A stretch of DNA of 64,000 nucleotides from Streptomyces barringtoniae (GCF_020819595.1 NZ_JAJHNP010000006.1:186001-250000), one strand, 5' to 3'. Positions 18,290 to 26,735 are shown, counted from the first letter of the stretch. The notes: a model not told the origin generated them from the sequence alone. Numbers and translations: made by a program.

Positions 18290-18715
18290 ATGACCGAGCG
18301 AAAGCCACCGGGCGTGCCGTTCGAGTCCTGGGTCGACAAGCAGATCCGCGACGCGCAGGGACGGGGTGAGTTCGAGCGGCTGCCGGGCACGGGTGAGCCG
18401 TTGCCCACCGAACTGGACTCCACCTACGACGAACTGTGGTGGGTCAAGCGGAAGATGGTGCGCGAGGGCCTGTCCGTCCTGCCACCCGCCCTCGCCCTGC
18501 GCAAGGAGGCCGAGGACGCGCTCGCGGCGGCCTACGCGGCGCCGTCGGAGCGGATCGCGCGGAAGATCATCGAGGACGTCAACGTCAAGATCAAGGACAT
18601 GATGTTCAAGCCGCCGCCCGGTCCCCCGCTGGGCAGGAAGCCGTACGACGTCGAGGAGGTCGTGCGGGAGTGGCGGCAGCGCAGGGCTGCCGCCAAGGGG
18701 CCGTCAGAGGTGTAG
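18290..18715 (+). CDS. DUF1992 (DnaJ-homologue subfamily C member 28 type) protein
   Basis: A 141-residue protein starting at ATG 18290. The DUF1992 signature is plain: FESWVDKQIRDAQGRGEFERLPGTGEPLP at the start, then WWVKRKMVREGLSVLPPALALRKE and late IKDMMFKPPPGPPLGRKPYDVEEVVREW. The family occurs in bacteria and in eukaryotic DNAJC28 without a known reaction. Its last 12 bp overlap the convergent repeat-protein gene. Confidence 0.9.
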   Translation: MTERKPPGVPFESWVDKQIRDAQGRGEFERLPGTGEPLPTELDSTYDELWWVKRKMVREGLSVLPPALALRKEAEDALAAAYAAPSERIARKIIEDVNVKIKDMMFKPPPGPPLGRKPYDVEEVVREWRQRRAAAKGPSEV

Positions 18716-19615
18716 CAGGCGCCCGGCCAGCTCCTGGTAGTCGCGCAGAGCCAGCCTGAGCTGCTCGGTGTCGAGGTCCGAGCCGGGTCCGCGGTCCTCG
18801 GAGGCCTCCCAGGACCGCCGCAGCGTACGCCGGCGCCTCTCCACGGCTTCTTCGAACCGCCCCGCGATCTCCTCCAGCACGTGATCGGCCTGCTCCACCA
18901 CGCCCCGGGGCTCGTCCACGAACCCGGCCGCCAGCTGCCGCATCCGCAGCTCCCAGCGGTCGGTCTCGTCGTGGGGCAGCAGGGGGGCACCGGTGCCGGA
19001 GGGAGCGGGCGCCGTCTCACCGACACCGCCGGATGCCGTGCCGCCGGGCGCCGTCGGCCAGGCGTCCGGCGCGGTGGACTCGGTGGTGTGCGCCTCACGC
19101 GCGGTCACGTCCCCGGGGGAGGGAACCCCCAGCCCGTCATCCGGCATCGGACTCTCGTAAGCCACACCACCCTCACCGGACACACGCCTCTCACCTGGCG
19201 TTCCGCTCCCGCCCGGCATCCGGCTCTCGCCCGGCGCCCCACGCTCGCCTTGCATCCCGCCGCCACCGGGCATCCAGCCCTCGTCGGCCGCATCCCTCTC
19301 ACCGGGCATGCGCCCCTCGCCCGGCGATCCGCTCTCGCCGGCCGTCCAAGACCCGCCGGGCACACCTGTCCCGGCAGGCATACCACCCACGCTCGGCACA
19401 CCCCTGTCACCGGACATCCGGCCCTCACCCGGCATGCGACGTTCGCCCGGCGCCCGGCCCTCGTCCGGTATGTCCTCCGGGGTGAGGTCGTCGGCTGTCA
19501 GGCCGTTTCTGCCGGGGCCGACCGAGCCGGGGAGACGACGGGACCGGTGGCCCAGGGGCATGTCCTCCGGGGTCCAGTCCTCGTCCTCGCGGGGGCGGCT
19601 CTTCCTGTCCGACAT
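18704..19615 (-). CDS. Low-complexity Gly/Pro/Met-repeat protein with helical C-terminal domain
   Basis: A 303-residue protein starting at ATG 19615, five bases after the stop of its upstream partner. Residues 1-50 are acidic (DEDWTPEDMPLGHRSRR and TADDLTPEDIPDEG). About 50-150 is a degenerate hexapeptide repeat of the type PGERRM/PGEGRM/PGESRM. The C-terminal 100 residues form charged helices (RWELRMRQLAAGFVDEPRGVVEQADHVLEEIAGRFEEAVERRRRTLRRSWEAS). The same VESPRxAVxEADxLLxDV-like helix recurs in the membrane partner upstream, so the C-terminal halves may be paralogous and may interact. I do not recognise a function. Confidence 0.75.
   Translation of the reverse strand: MSDRKSRPREDEDWTPEDMPLGHRSRRLPGSVGPGRNGLTADDLTPEDIPDEGRAPGERRMPGEGRMSGDRGVPSVGGMPAGTGVPGGSWTAGESGSPGEGRMPGERDAADEGWMPGGGGMQGERGAPGESRMPGGSGTPGERRVSGEGGVAYESPMPDDGLGVPSPGDVTAREAHTTESTAPDAWPTAPGGTASGGVGETAPAPSGTGAPLLPHDETDRWELRMRQLAAGFVDEPRGVVEQADHVLEEIAGRFEEAVERRRRTLRRSWEASEDRGPGSDLDTEQLRLALRDYQELAGRLLHL
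19150..19480 (-). repeat. Degenerate 18-bp tandem repeats coding for PGExRM hexapeptides
   Basis: Within the preceding gene, CCGGGCATxC/CTCGCC-type units follow each other in frame with many substitutions, so the protein keeps Gly and Pro at fixed spacing. The unit length is a multiple of three, so expansion or loss would keep the frame. Confidence 0.6.
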
Positions 19616-19620
19616 GGCGC

Positions 19621-20247
19621 TCAACCCTCCTTCGGGTGGGTCCTGTTGAAGGCCCACGGGGTATGGGAGCCGCTGCCGGTCTCCCCGGAGGGGTGGGTCA
19701 GGTCGTCGAAGAGGGCGCGGGCGCCGACGAGCGCCGTACGCATCTCCTCGGTCCCGGAGCCGGCCTCGGTCAGCGCGTCGCGCGCGCCCGCACGTGCCAC
19801 CCGGTGCACCTGCCGATAGCCGTCGACGTGGTCGGCGTGGTGCACGGACAGCGCGGCGAACTGCTCCTCGTAGCGCCCGCCGTCCGGGTAGCCCCGCGCG
19901 GCCGCGACGTCGGCGAGGAGCTGGTCGGCCTCGGCCACCGCCTGCCGCGGTGATTCGACGAAGTGTTCCTGCACGGCCGTCCAGCGGGCCGCGTAGTGCT
20001 CGCGCCCGGCCTGGTCCAGCGGCCGTTCCCGCAGGCCGCCGTGGCGTTCGACGCGCTCGGCGAGCTCCCGTTCGGCTGCCTCGGTGTCCCCGTCGTGCAG
20101 GGCGACGGTCCGGTCGTACTCGGGTCCGAAGCGCCGCCTCAGGCCGGAACCGCCGTGCCGTCCGCGGCCGCGCAGAACCGGGGACGCGGCCGCGGCGATG
20201 ATCACGACCGCCACGATCACGGTCAACACGATCATGCCTGTGGACAT
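19621..20247 (-). CDS. Membrane-anchored hypothetical protein, partner of the repeat protein
   Basis: A 208-residue protein starting at ATG 20247. An N-terminal membrane helix (MIVLTVIVAVVIIAAAASPVL) is followed by a basic stretch, RGRGRHGGSGLRRRFG, and a helical cytoplasmic domain: GPEYDRTVALHDGDTEAAERELAERVERHGGLRERPL, then YAARWTAVQEHFVESPRQAVAEADQLLADVAAARGYP. It resembles hypothetical proteins of the phage-shock or SPFH type only in layout. The repeat-protein gene follows after 5 bp, so they form one operon. Function unknown. Confidence 0.85.
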   Translation of the reverse strand: MSTGMIVLTVIVAVVIIAAAASPVLRGRGRHGGSGLRRRFGPEYDRTVALHDGDTEAAERELAERVERHGGLRERPLDQAGREHYAARWTAVQEHFVESPRQAVAEADQLLADVAAARGYPDGGRYEEQFAALSVHHADHVDGYRQVHRVARAGARDALTEAGSGTEEMRTALVGARALFDDLTHPSGETGSGSHTPWAFNRTHPKEG

Positions 20248-20324
20248 GGTTGCCTTCCGCTCGGGCCGGCCCCACTGGCCGGCTCCCCCTCCGGGTGACC
20301 CGGAAGGGGAGCCACAAACGGTGA

Positions 20325-20759
20325 TCAGTTGGCGAAGCGGCGCAGTCCGGTCACGGACCAGACCGTCGCGATACGCCCGTCCGTCACCTCCAGCAGATCG
20401 ATCCCGCTCTTCTGGACGCCGTCCGGCAGGGTCACGTACCAGCAGCAGGCGGCCCGGCCCGACTCGCCGTCCACCACCGGCGTGCCGTCGACGGTGAAGC
20501 GCAGTCCGGGCTTCTCCTCGCGGAAGGCGGCGACCAGCCGGAGGATCCCGGCCGGGCCGTGCACCGCGTCCGTGGTCGCGCCCCGTTCGGGATCGTTGCC
20601 GAAGCGGATGCGGAAGCCGGGCGCGAGGAACGCCTCCGGGTCGCTGAAGTCGCCGTTCCACAGCGCGGTCCAGCGGTCGAAGAGGGCGATGCCGGTGGCG
20701 GGGGTGAGATCGGTGCCGCTCGTCAGGGATGTCGGTGTCGGTGTCGGTGTCGGTGTCAT
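20325..20759 (-). CDS. SnoaL-like nuclear-transport-factor-2 family protein
   Basis: A 144-residue protein starting at ATG 20759, with ATG 20765 as an alternative. The start codon is followed directly by an (ACACCG)4 microsatellite coding for TPTPTPTP. The rest is NTF2-like: FDRWTALWNGDFSDPEAFLAPGFRIRFG, then HGPAGILRLVAAFREEKPGLRFTVDG and the closing DLLEVTDGRIATVWSVTGLRRF. These proteins are polyketide cyclase-like or limonene-epoxide-hydrolase-like, with unknown substrate. A WYL regulator lies just upstream on the same strand. Confidence 0.83.
   Translation of the reverse strand: MTPTPTPTPTSLTSGTDLTPATGIALFDRWTALWNGDFSDPEAFLAPGFRIRFGNDPERGATTDAVHGPAGILRLVAAFREEKPGLRFTVDGTPVVDGESGRAACCWYVTLPDGVQKSGIDLLEVTDGRIATVWSVTGLRRFAN
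20731..20754. repeat. GTCGGT microsatellite (4 units)
   Basis: Four perfect 6-bp units at the very start of the SnoaL-like gene, encoding Thr-Pro repeats. Slippage would change length but keep the frame. Confidence 0.85.
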
Positions 20760-20809
20760 GGGCATCAGCCTGCGCCCCATCCGCGACAACCCCCTGTCGG
20801 TGATTGCCG

Positions 20810-21532
20810 TCACATCACCGTCGCCGCGTCGAGCGGCACGACGTCGGAGCCGAGCGTGTCGAGGGCGGCGAGGTCGACGGCGCGGTGCGGGGCCCGCTCG
20901 TCCAGGGCCGTGGCCGCGCGGACCCGGTCCAGCCGGAAGCCGCGCGGTGCGTCGCGCAGCCGGCACCAGCCGGCCAGGTACCAGTGCTCGGTGCCGCCGA
21001 GGAAGCCGAGCGGTTCCACGTCCCGCGCGGTGACCCGGCCGGCGGCGTCGGCGTAGTCCAGCCGCAGCACCCGGCCCGCCGTCAGCGCCTCCCGCAGCGC
21101 GGCGGGCACCACGGGCCCGGCGGGCCGCGCGGGTCGGGCGGCCGGGACGAGCAGCCGTACCCGCTCGGTCAGCTCGGCCGCCGCCCTGCGCTCCCGTTCC
21201 GGCATCACGGCGAGCACCTTGTGCAGCGCGCTGCGCGCGTCCGCCGCGAACGGCGTCCCGGCCAGGGTGTGCAGCCCGACGGCGAGGGCGGTCGCCTCGG
21301 CCGGGGTGATGGTCAGCGGCGGCAGCGTCCGCTCCTTGTCGAGCACATAGCCGCCGCTGCGGCCCGGCTCGGCGTGGATGGGCACCCCGGACTGCTGCAG
21401 CGCGGCCAGGTCCCGTTCGACGGTGCGGACACTGACCTCGAAGCGCCGGGCGAGCGCACGGGCGCTGCGGGGCCGGGGAGCGGCGGCGCGCAGTTCCTCG
21501 ACGAGGGCGTAGAGACGGTCGGTGCGGTTCAC
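20810..21532 (-). CDS. WYL-domain transcriptional regulator (HTH_11 + WYL)
   Basis: A 240-residue protein starting at GTG 21532. The N-terminal winged helix reads RLYALVEELRAAAPRPRSARALARRFEVSVRTVERDLAALQQSGVPI and continues through the wing GRSGGYVL. The C-terminal half is a WYL domain, here as HWYLAGWCRLRDAPRGFRLDRV. WYL proteins sense ligands, often nucleic acids or nucleotides, and usually control a neighbour. The GNAT gene is divergent (62 bp away) and the SnoaL-like gene is downstream, so either may be its target. Confidence 0.92.
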   Translation of the reverse strand: MNRTDRLYALVEELRAAAPRPRSARALARRFEVSVRTVERDLAALQQSGVPIHAEPGRSGGYVLDKERTLPPLTITPAEATALAVGLHTLAGTPFAADARSALHKVLAVMPERERRAAAELTERVRLLVPAARPARPAGPVVPAALREALTAGRVLRLDYADAAGRVTARDVEPLGFLGGTEHWYLAGWCRLRDAPRGFRLDRVRAATALDERAPHRAVDLAALDTLGSDVVPLDAATVM

Positions 21533-21593
21533 GGCAGACAGTCTGCGGAAATTCACTCGGCGGTGCGGCGCAGGGCCGCCGACAATGGCCGGC

Positions 21594-22091
21594 ATGACGT
21601 GGACGATCGCCCCGGAACCGTACGACTCCCCGGTCGCCGCCGCGCTGTGGCGGGCGTACTACACGGAGGTCAGCGACCGCTGGTACCTGGTGCACGAGGG
21701 CCGGCGCACCGACCCCGCCGAACTGGAGCGGGAGATCGCGGCCACGACCGGATCCGAACTCGCTCCCCCCTCCGGTCAGTTGCTCGTCGGCCGGTACGAC
21801 GGAGAGCCGGCCGGTTCGGCGGGGGTACGGCTGCTGGAGCCGGACACGGCGGAACTGACCCGGGTGTTCGTGTACGAGCGGCTGCGCGGCAGGGGCGGGG
21901 CCCCGCTGCTGGTGGCCGCCGCCGAGGAGGCCGCCCGCACCCTCGGCGCCCGGCGGCTGATCCTGGACACCCGCTCCGACCTGGTCGAGGCCCGCGCCCT
22001 GTACGCCCGCCTCGGCTACGCGGAGACCGACCCGCACAACGACGACGTCTACGCCGAGCACTGGTTCCGCAAGGAGCTGGCGCTCACCTGA
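21594..22091 (+). CDS. GNAT family N-acetyltransferase
   Basis: A 165-residue protein starting at ATG 21594. The acetyl-CoA-binding region is ELTRVFVYERLRGRGGAPLLVAAAEEAARTLGARRLILDT, with R-x-x-G-x-G/A realised as RGRGGA. The closing ARALYARLGYAETDPH is the standard GNAT end. The acceptor substrate is unknown. It is divergent from the WYL regulator, and its stop overlaps the MFS gene stop by 8 bp. Confidence 0.92.
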   Translation: MTWTIAPEPYDSPVAAALWRAYYTEVSDRWYLVHEGRRTDPAELEREIAATTGSELAPPSGQLLVGRYDGEPAGSAGVRLLEPDTAELTRVFVYERLRGRGGAPLLVAAAEEAARTLGARRLILDTRSDLVEARALYARLGYAETDPHNDDVYAEHWFRKELALT

Positions 22092-24123
22092 CCTGGGTGG
22101 TCGTCGCGTTGTGCGGTCGCTCGCGCTCGGTGCCGCACAGTTCGCCGGTGAGTTCCCTGACGAGCTGGGTCAGGTCGGTGGAACGGCCGGGCTTCCACCA
22201 GTCGCCGAGGAGTTCGGCGAGGGACTCCTCGCGGGCCTTGGCGAGGTGTTCGGCGACCTCGCGGCCCGAGGGGGTCAAGTACAGGTCCAGGCCCCGGCGT
22301 TCGGCGAGGTGCCGTTCCTCGACCTGGCGGGCGGCGGCGAGGACGGCCGCCAGCGGGACGGGGCTGCGCTCGGCGAGCACGCCCGGTTCGACGGAGCCGT
22401 ACTTGCGGATGCGCAGCAGCATCCAGCTGGCGGCGGGCAGCAGGTCGTACCCGGCCCGTTCGGTGATCTTCCGGTAGACCTCGCGGCGGCCCTCGCGGGT
22501 GCCGAGCAGGGACAGGGCGCGGGAGCACTCGTCGTAGGAGGACCGCTCGACCGGGTTGGGCGGGATGGTCTCGGAGGCGTCCGGCGCGGTGACCGAGCCG
22601 CGCAGCCGGTCCTCCTTGAGGAACCAGGCCAGCAGGAAGCCGAGGAGGGCGACGGGGGCGGCGTAGAGGAAGACGTCGGTGATGGCGGACGCGTACGCGT
22701 GCAGGGCCGCCGGGCGCAGGGCGGGCGGCAGGGCGGCGATGCCGCGCGGGTCGGACTTGAGGGCGTCGGCGCTGGCGCCGGGCGGCAGATGGGCTCCCCG
22801 GAAGGCGGCGGCGAGCTTGTCGCCGAGACGGCTCGCGAACACCGTGCCGAAGATCGCCACGCCGAAGGAGGCGCCGATGGAGCGGAAGAAGGTCGCGCCG
22901 GAGGTGGCGACGCCCAGGTCCTCGTACGACACGGCGTTCTGCACGATGAGGACGAGCACCTGCATGACCAGGCCGAGGCCGAGGCCGAACACGAAGAAGC
23001 AGACGCTCATCTCGGCGGTGGAGCTGCGCTCGTCGAGCCGGTGCAGCAGGAGCAGGCCGATGGTGGTGACGGCGGTGCCGGTGACCGGGAACACCTTCCA
23101 GCGGCCGGTGCGGCTGACGATCTGCCCGGAGATCGTGGACGACAGCAGCAGGCCGACGACCATGGGCAGCATGTGCACGCCGGACAGGGTCGGCGAGATG
23201 CCGTGCACGACCTGCAGGAAGGTCGGCAGGTAGGTCATCGCGCCGAACATGGCGAAGCCGACGATGAAGCTGATGACGGCGGCGAGGGTGAAGGTGCGGA
23301 TGCCGAACAGCTTCAGCGGCAGCACCGGTTCGGCGGCCCGGCGCTCCGCGGCGACGAACGCCACGGCCAGCAGGACGCCCAGCACGGCCAGCCCGATGAT
23401 CTGCGCCGAGCCCCAGGCCCAGGTCGTCCCGCCGAGGGAGGCGACCAGCACCAGGCAGGTGGCGACGGACGCGATCAGGAGCGTGCCCAGGTAGTCGATG
23501 ACGTGGTGCGCGGTGCGGCGCGGGATGTGCAGGGCGGTGGCGATCACGGCGAGCGCGACGACGCCGACGGGCAGGTTGACGTAGAACACCCAGCGCCAGC
23601 TCAGATGCTGGGTGAACAGCCCGCCGAGCAGTGGGCCCAGCACGCTGGTCGCCCCGAACACCGCCCCGAACAGCCCCTGGTAGCGCCCGCGTTCACGGGG
23701 CGGCACGATGTCGCCGACGATCGCCATCGACAGCACCATCAGCCCGCCGCCGCCCAGGCCCTGCAGCGCCCGGAACCCGATCAGCTCGCCCATGTTCTGC
23801 GCCATGCCGCACAACGCCGAGCCGACGAGGAAGATGACGATGGCGGTCTGGAACAGCCGTTTCCGCCCGTATTGGTCGCCCAGCTTGCCCCACAGCGGGG
23901 TCGCGGCGGTCGAGGCCAGCAGGTAGGCGGTGACGACCCACGACAGGTGCTCCAGACCCCCGAGATCGCTGACGATGGTGGGCAGCGCGGTCGAGACGAT
24001 CGTCTGGTCGAGCGCGGCGAGCAGCAGCCCGAGGAGCAGGGCGCCGATCGAGACGAACACGTTGCCGGAGACGTGCTCGGCGGCCTTGATCTCCTGCTGC
24101 GTGGCGTGCGCGTCCAGGGCCAT
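22084..24123 (-). CDS. DHA2-type MFS drug exporter fused to a MarR-like winged helix
   Basis: A 679-residue protein starting at ATG 24123. About residues 25-535 form a 14-helix EmrB/QacA exporter: LLLAALDQTIVSTALPTIVSDLGG, the loop GKLGDQYGRKRLFQ, motif C-like GAVFGATSVLGPLLGGLF and RWVFYVNLPVGVV. About 545-675 is soluble and reads like a MarR repressor: YDLLPAASWMLLRIRKYGSVEPGVLAERSPVPLAAVLAAARQVEERHLAE, then LYLTPSGREVAEHLAKAREESLAELL. The last part matches the wing and dimer helices of MarR. A transporter with its own sensor or DNA-binding tail is uncommon. Upstream lies a divergent promoter shared with the peptidoglycan-binding gene. Confidence 0.9.
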   Translation of the reverse strand: MALDAHATQQEIKAAEHVSGNVFVSIGALLLGLLLAALDQTIVSTALPTIVSDLGGLEHLSWVVTAYLLASTAATPLWGKLGDQYGRKRLFQTAIVIFLVGSALCGMAQNMGELIGFRALQGLGGGGLMVLSMAIVGDIVPPRERGRYQGLFGAVFGATSVLGPLLGGLFTQHLSWRWVFYVNLPVGVVALAVIATALHIPRRTAHHVIDYLGTLLIASVATCLVLVASLGGTTWAWGSAQIIGLAVLGVLLAVAFVAAERRAAEPVLPLKLFGIRTFTLAAVISFIVGFAMFGAMTYLPTFLQVVHGISPTLSGVHMLPMVVGLLLSSTISGQIVSRTGRWKVFPVTGTAVTTIGLLLLHRLDERSSTAEMSVCFFVFGLGLGLVMQVLVLIVQNAVSYEDLGVATSGATFFRSIGASFGVAIFGTVFASRLGDKLAAAFRGAHLPPGASADALKSDPRGIAALPPALRPAALHAYASAITDVFLYAAPVALLGFLLAWFLKEDRLRGSVTAPDASETIPPNPVERSSYDECSRALSLLGTREGRREVYRKITERAGYDLLPAASWMLLRIRKYGSVEPGVLAERSPVPLAAVLAAARQVEERHLAERRGLDLYLTPSGREVAEHLAKAREESLAELLGDWWKPGRSTDLTQLVRELTGELCGTERERPHNATTTQVR

Positions 24124-24270
24124 GGAGACCTCCCGGGACTCAGGGGCTCGAGTGCACCTTCCATCGTGGTCGGTGTCACCGTTTATGGCCTGTTGAGTCC
24201 CGCGTTTCCGGCGGTGGATGCGAAGAAGATGCGCATAGTGTCGGTGGTTCGTGAGGGGAGGGGCGAACGC

Positions 24271-25194
24271 GTGAGTGAATCCCAGGGCCGCAGCTGTCCG
24301 GAGTGCGGGGCGCCGAGGGGCCCGGACCTGAGCCCGTCCTGCGACTGCGCAGAGCGCGCGGCCGAGGCCCTGCGCGAGACGCGTACGGCCGAGGCGGCAG
24401 CGGCGGAGGACTTCGGTCCACTGCGGATACGGCCGTACGTCGAGATCGAGCCCGGCGAGACCGGCCCGCCCTTGCAGCCGGCGGGGAGGCACCCGGAAGG
24501 AGCGCGCGGCCGTGCCCCGGCAGGCGGCTCCGCGGCGTGGGCGCGGCCAGCCACAACGGCGCCACAGCCGAACGACGACCCACCACGGCCGAACCGGCCG
24601 AGCGCCCGCCGTGCGGTCCTGCTGTCCGTGGCAGGCGCCGGCACGGCGATCGTGGCGGCGGCGGGGTTCGCGAGCGGGCTGCTCTCGTACCACACGCCGT
24701 CCCGGGACCGGGCTGCCCAGGAGGTCAGGCAGAGCGTCCCGCAGGTGAGCACACCGGGCCCGGCGTCGCCGACGCCACCCTCCTCCCCGGCCCTGTCCCA
24801 CCGGCCGGCACCACCGCCCGCCGCTTCTGCGAGCATCTCGAGGCCCCCGAGCCCGTCGGCCACGCCGTCGACGTCGCCGTCCACGTCGCCGACCCCGGCC
24901 CCGCCCGCCGTCACGTCCCGCCCGGCCCCCGCGACCGCCTCCGCCGCCCCGCGGACCACCGCGGCAGTCGCGCCGGTGCTGCAGCGCGGCGACCAGGGTT
25001 CTGAGGTGACCGAACTCCAGCAGCGGCTACGGCAGTTGAACCTCTACGCCGACCGGATCAACGGCGTCTTCACCCGCCCGGTGGAGGACGCCGTACGCAC
25101 CTACCAACTGGCCCGGGGCGTTCAGGGCGACACCCTCGGCGTGTACGGACCGGCGACCCGGAGAAGCCTGGAGGCGGAGACGTCCGAGCCGTGA
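24271..25194 (+). CDS. Zinc-ribbon, membrane-spanning peptidoglycan-binding protein
   Basis: A 307-residue protein starting at GTG 24271 behind GGGGAGGGG. Residues 8-30 form a small zinc ribbon (CPECGAP then CDC). A membrane helix at about 116-140 (AVLLSVAGAGTAIVAAAGFASGLL) is followed by about 100 residues rich in Pro, Ser and Thr, likely crossing the cell wall. A C-terminal PG_binding_1 domain includes VLQRGDQGSEVTELQQRLRQLNLYADRINGVFTRPVEDAVRTYQLARGVQGDTLGVYGPATRRSLE. So a cytoplasmic metal-binding head is tied to a wall-binding tail. The role is unknown; wall sensing or anchoring is a guess. Confidence 0.88.
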   Translation: MSESQGRSCPECGAPRGPDLSPSCDCAERAAEALRETRTAEAAAAEDFGPLRIRPYVEIEPGETGPPLQPAGRHPEGARGRAPAGGSAAWARPATTAPQPNDDPPRPNRPSARRAVLLSVAGAGTAIVAAAGFASGLLSYHTPSRDRAAQEVRQSVPQVSTPGPASPTPPSSPALSHRPAPPPAASASISRPPSPSATPSTSPSTSPTPAPPAVTSRPAPATASAAPRTTAAVAPVLQRGDQGSEVTELQQRLRQLNLYADRINGVFTRPVEDAVRTYQLARGVQGDTLGVYGPATRRSLEAETSEP

Positions 25195-25247
25195 TCCGGC
25201 CTTGCGGAGGTGACTGAGCTCCGTCGTCCGGAGGGCGGGGCCGCCTG

Positions 25248-25904
25248 TCAGCCGATGTGCAGCCGGATCGCCCCGTCACCCGCCGCCTCGACCCGCACGC
25301 GCGTGAGATCCGGCACGACCACGTCGGGTCCGTGCACACCGGCGCGGGGCCCGATCCCCACCACCGTCATCCCCGCGGAGCGCCCCGCCGCGATGCCCGC
25401 GCCGGAGTCCTCGAAGACGACACAGTCCGCCGGATCCACGCCCAGCTCGGCGGCGCCCTTCAGGAACCCCTCGGGGTCGGGCTTGCTCGCGCCCACCGAC
25501 TCGGCGGTGACGCGGACCTCCGGCAGCGGCAGCCCGGCGGCGTTCATGCGCGCGGTGGACAGCGGGACGTCGGCGGAGGTCACCAGGGCGTGCGGGAGAC
25601 CGCGCAGGGAGGCGAGGAAGGCGCTCGCACCGGGGATCTCGACCACGCCGTCGGTGTCGGCGGTCTCCTCGGCGAGCATCCGGGCGTTGTCGGCGAGGTT
25701 CTGCTCCATGGGCCGGTCGGGCAGCAGTACGGCCATGGAGGCGTGACCCTGCCGGCCGTGGACGACCTTCATCACCTCGTCGCCGTCCAGCCCGTGCCGC
25801 TCGGCCCAGCGGCGCCAGATGCGCTCGACGACGGCGTCCGAGTTGACGAGGGTGCCGTCCATGTCGAGCAGGAGGGCGCGGGCGGTGAGGACGGTGGCCG
25901 TCAT
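25248..25904 (-). CDS. HAD-superfamily sugar-phosphatase-like hydrolase
   Basis: A 218-residue protein starting at ATG 25904. All HAD motifs are present: ALLLDMDGTLVNSD (nucleophile Asp), ALVTSADVP, SKPDPEGFLKGAAELG (Lys) and VVFEDSGAGIAAGRSAGM. The cap and HGRQGHASMAVLLPD resemble 2-deoxyglucose-6-phosphate or glycerol-3-phosphate phosphatases (GPP/DOG type). It likely dephosphorylates a small sugar or polyol phosphate. A 1.2-kb non-coding G-rich block lies upstream of its start. Confidence 0.9.
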   Translation of the reverse strand: MTATVLTARALLLDMDGTLVNSDAVVERIWRRWAERHGLDGDEVMKVVHGRQGHASMAVLLPDRPMEQNLADNARMLAEETADTDGVVEIPGASAFLASLRGLPHALVTSADVPLSTARMNAAGLPLPEVRVTAESVGASKPDPEGFLKGAAELGVDPADCVVFEDSGAGIAAGRSAGMTVVGIGPRAGVHGPDVVVPDLTRVRVEAAGDGAIRLHIG

Positions 25905-26055
25905 CGGCAGCTCCAGGAACGAAAAGGCCCCGAGGGGAGGACAAGGCGGCCCCGCCCGCCGGTCAGGGAAAACGGGCGGGAGCCACTTTGTTCCTCCACG
26001 GTACAAAACCCGGGGCCCATCCCGCCACCACATTCCGAGAGGGTTCACCGAGCGT
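25905..26055 (-). promoter_or_regulatory. Upstream region of the HAD phosphatase gene
   Basis: The 150 bp before the HAD start contain a hairpin-forming stretch at 25955-25978 (CGCCGGTCAGGGAAAACGGGCG-like) and an A/T-richer patch near 25985-26005. This is the only such patch before the G-rich block and probably holds the promoter. No operator is recognised. Confidence 0.3.
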
Positions 26056-26735
26056 TCAGCTCGGGCGGGGCGGGCGGGGGCCGGGGGCCGGGGGCCGGGG
26101 GCTGGGGGTCGGGGGCCGGCGGCCGGGGGCCGGGCGGGCGTCGAGAGCTTGGCGGGCGTCAGGAGCCGGGGGCCGAGGGCCGGGCAGGAGCCGGGGGCCG
26201 AGGGCCGGGCAGGAGCCGGGGGCCGAGGGCCGGGCGGGCGTCGGGAGCTTGGCGGGCGTCAGGAGCCGGGGGCCGAGGGGCCGGGCGGGCGTCGGGAGCT
26301 TGGCGGGCGTCGGGCGGGGGGCGGGCGGGCGTCGGGGGCCGGGGGGCGGGCGGGCGTCGGGAGCTTGGCGGGCGTCAGGAGCCGGGGGCCGAGGGGCCGG
26401 GCGGGCGTCGGGAGCCGGGGGGCGGGCGGGCGTCGGGAGCTTGACGGGCGTCGGGCGGGCGTCGGGGGGCGGGCGGGCGTCGGGGGCCGGGCAGGCGTCG
26501 GGGGGCTGGACGGGCGTCAGAGGCCGGGGGCCGGACGGGCGTCAGGAGCCGGGGGCTGAGCAGGCGTCGGGGGCCGGGGCTGGGCAGGCGTCGGGGGCCG
26601 GGGCTGGGCAGGCGTCGGGGGCCGGGGGCCGGCCCGGGGCCCGGGCGAGCGTCGGGGGAGAGGCCGGAGTCGGGGGCGAGGCCGGGGTCAGGGGCGAGGT
26701 CGGGGCCAGGGTCAGGTCGAGGCCAGGGTCAGGGC
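26056..26735. repeat. G-rich degenerate minisatellite (about 50-bp unit)
   Basis: Roughly 680 bp of G-runs on the plus strand. A unit of about 50 bp, containing GTCGGGAGCTTGGCGGGCGTCAGG and GGAGCCGGGGGCCGAGG, recurs with variation near 26139, 26239, 26291, 26357 and 26433. The shorter GGCGGGCGTCGG motif recurs many more times up to about 26620. Frames stay open here only because stops need A or T; codon use and composition do not look like a gene. Confidence 0.85.

Noticed and set aside
22111..24270. Long plus-strand frame across the MFS-MarR gene
   Set aside because: It is the antisense shadow of the transporter; only its end (24271-25194) is a real gene with its own start and ribosome site.
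26056..26735. CRISPR array
   Set aside because: Units are about 50 bp, degenerate and contiguous; there are no unique spacers of constant length and no cas genes.
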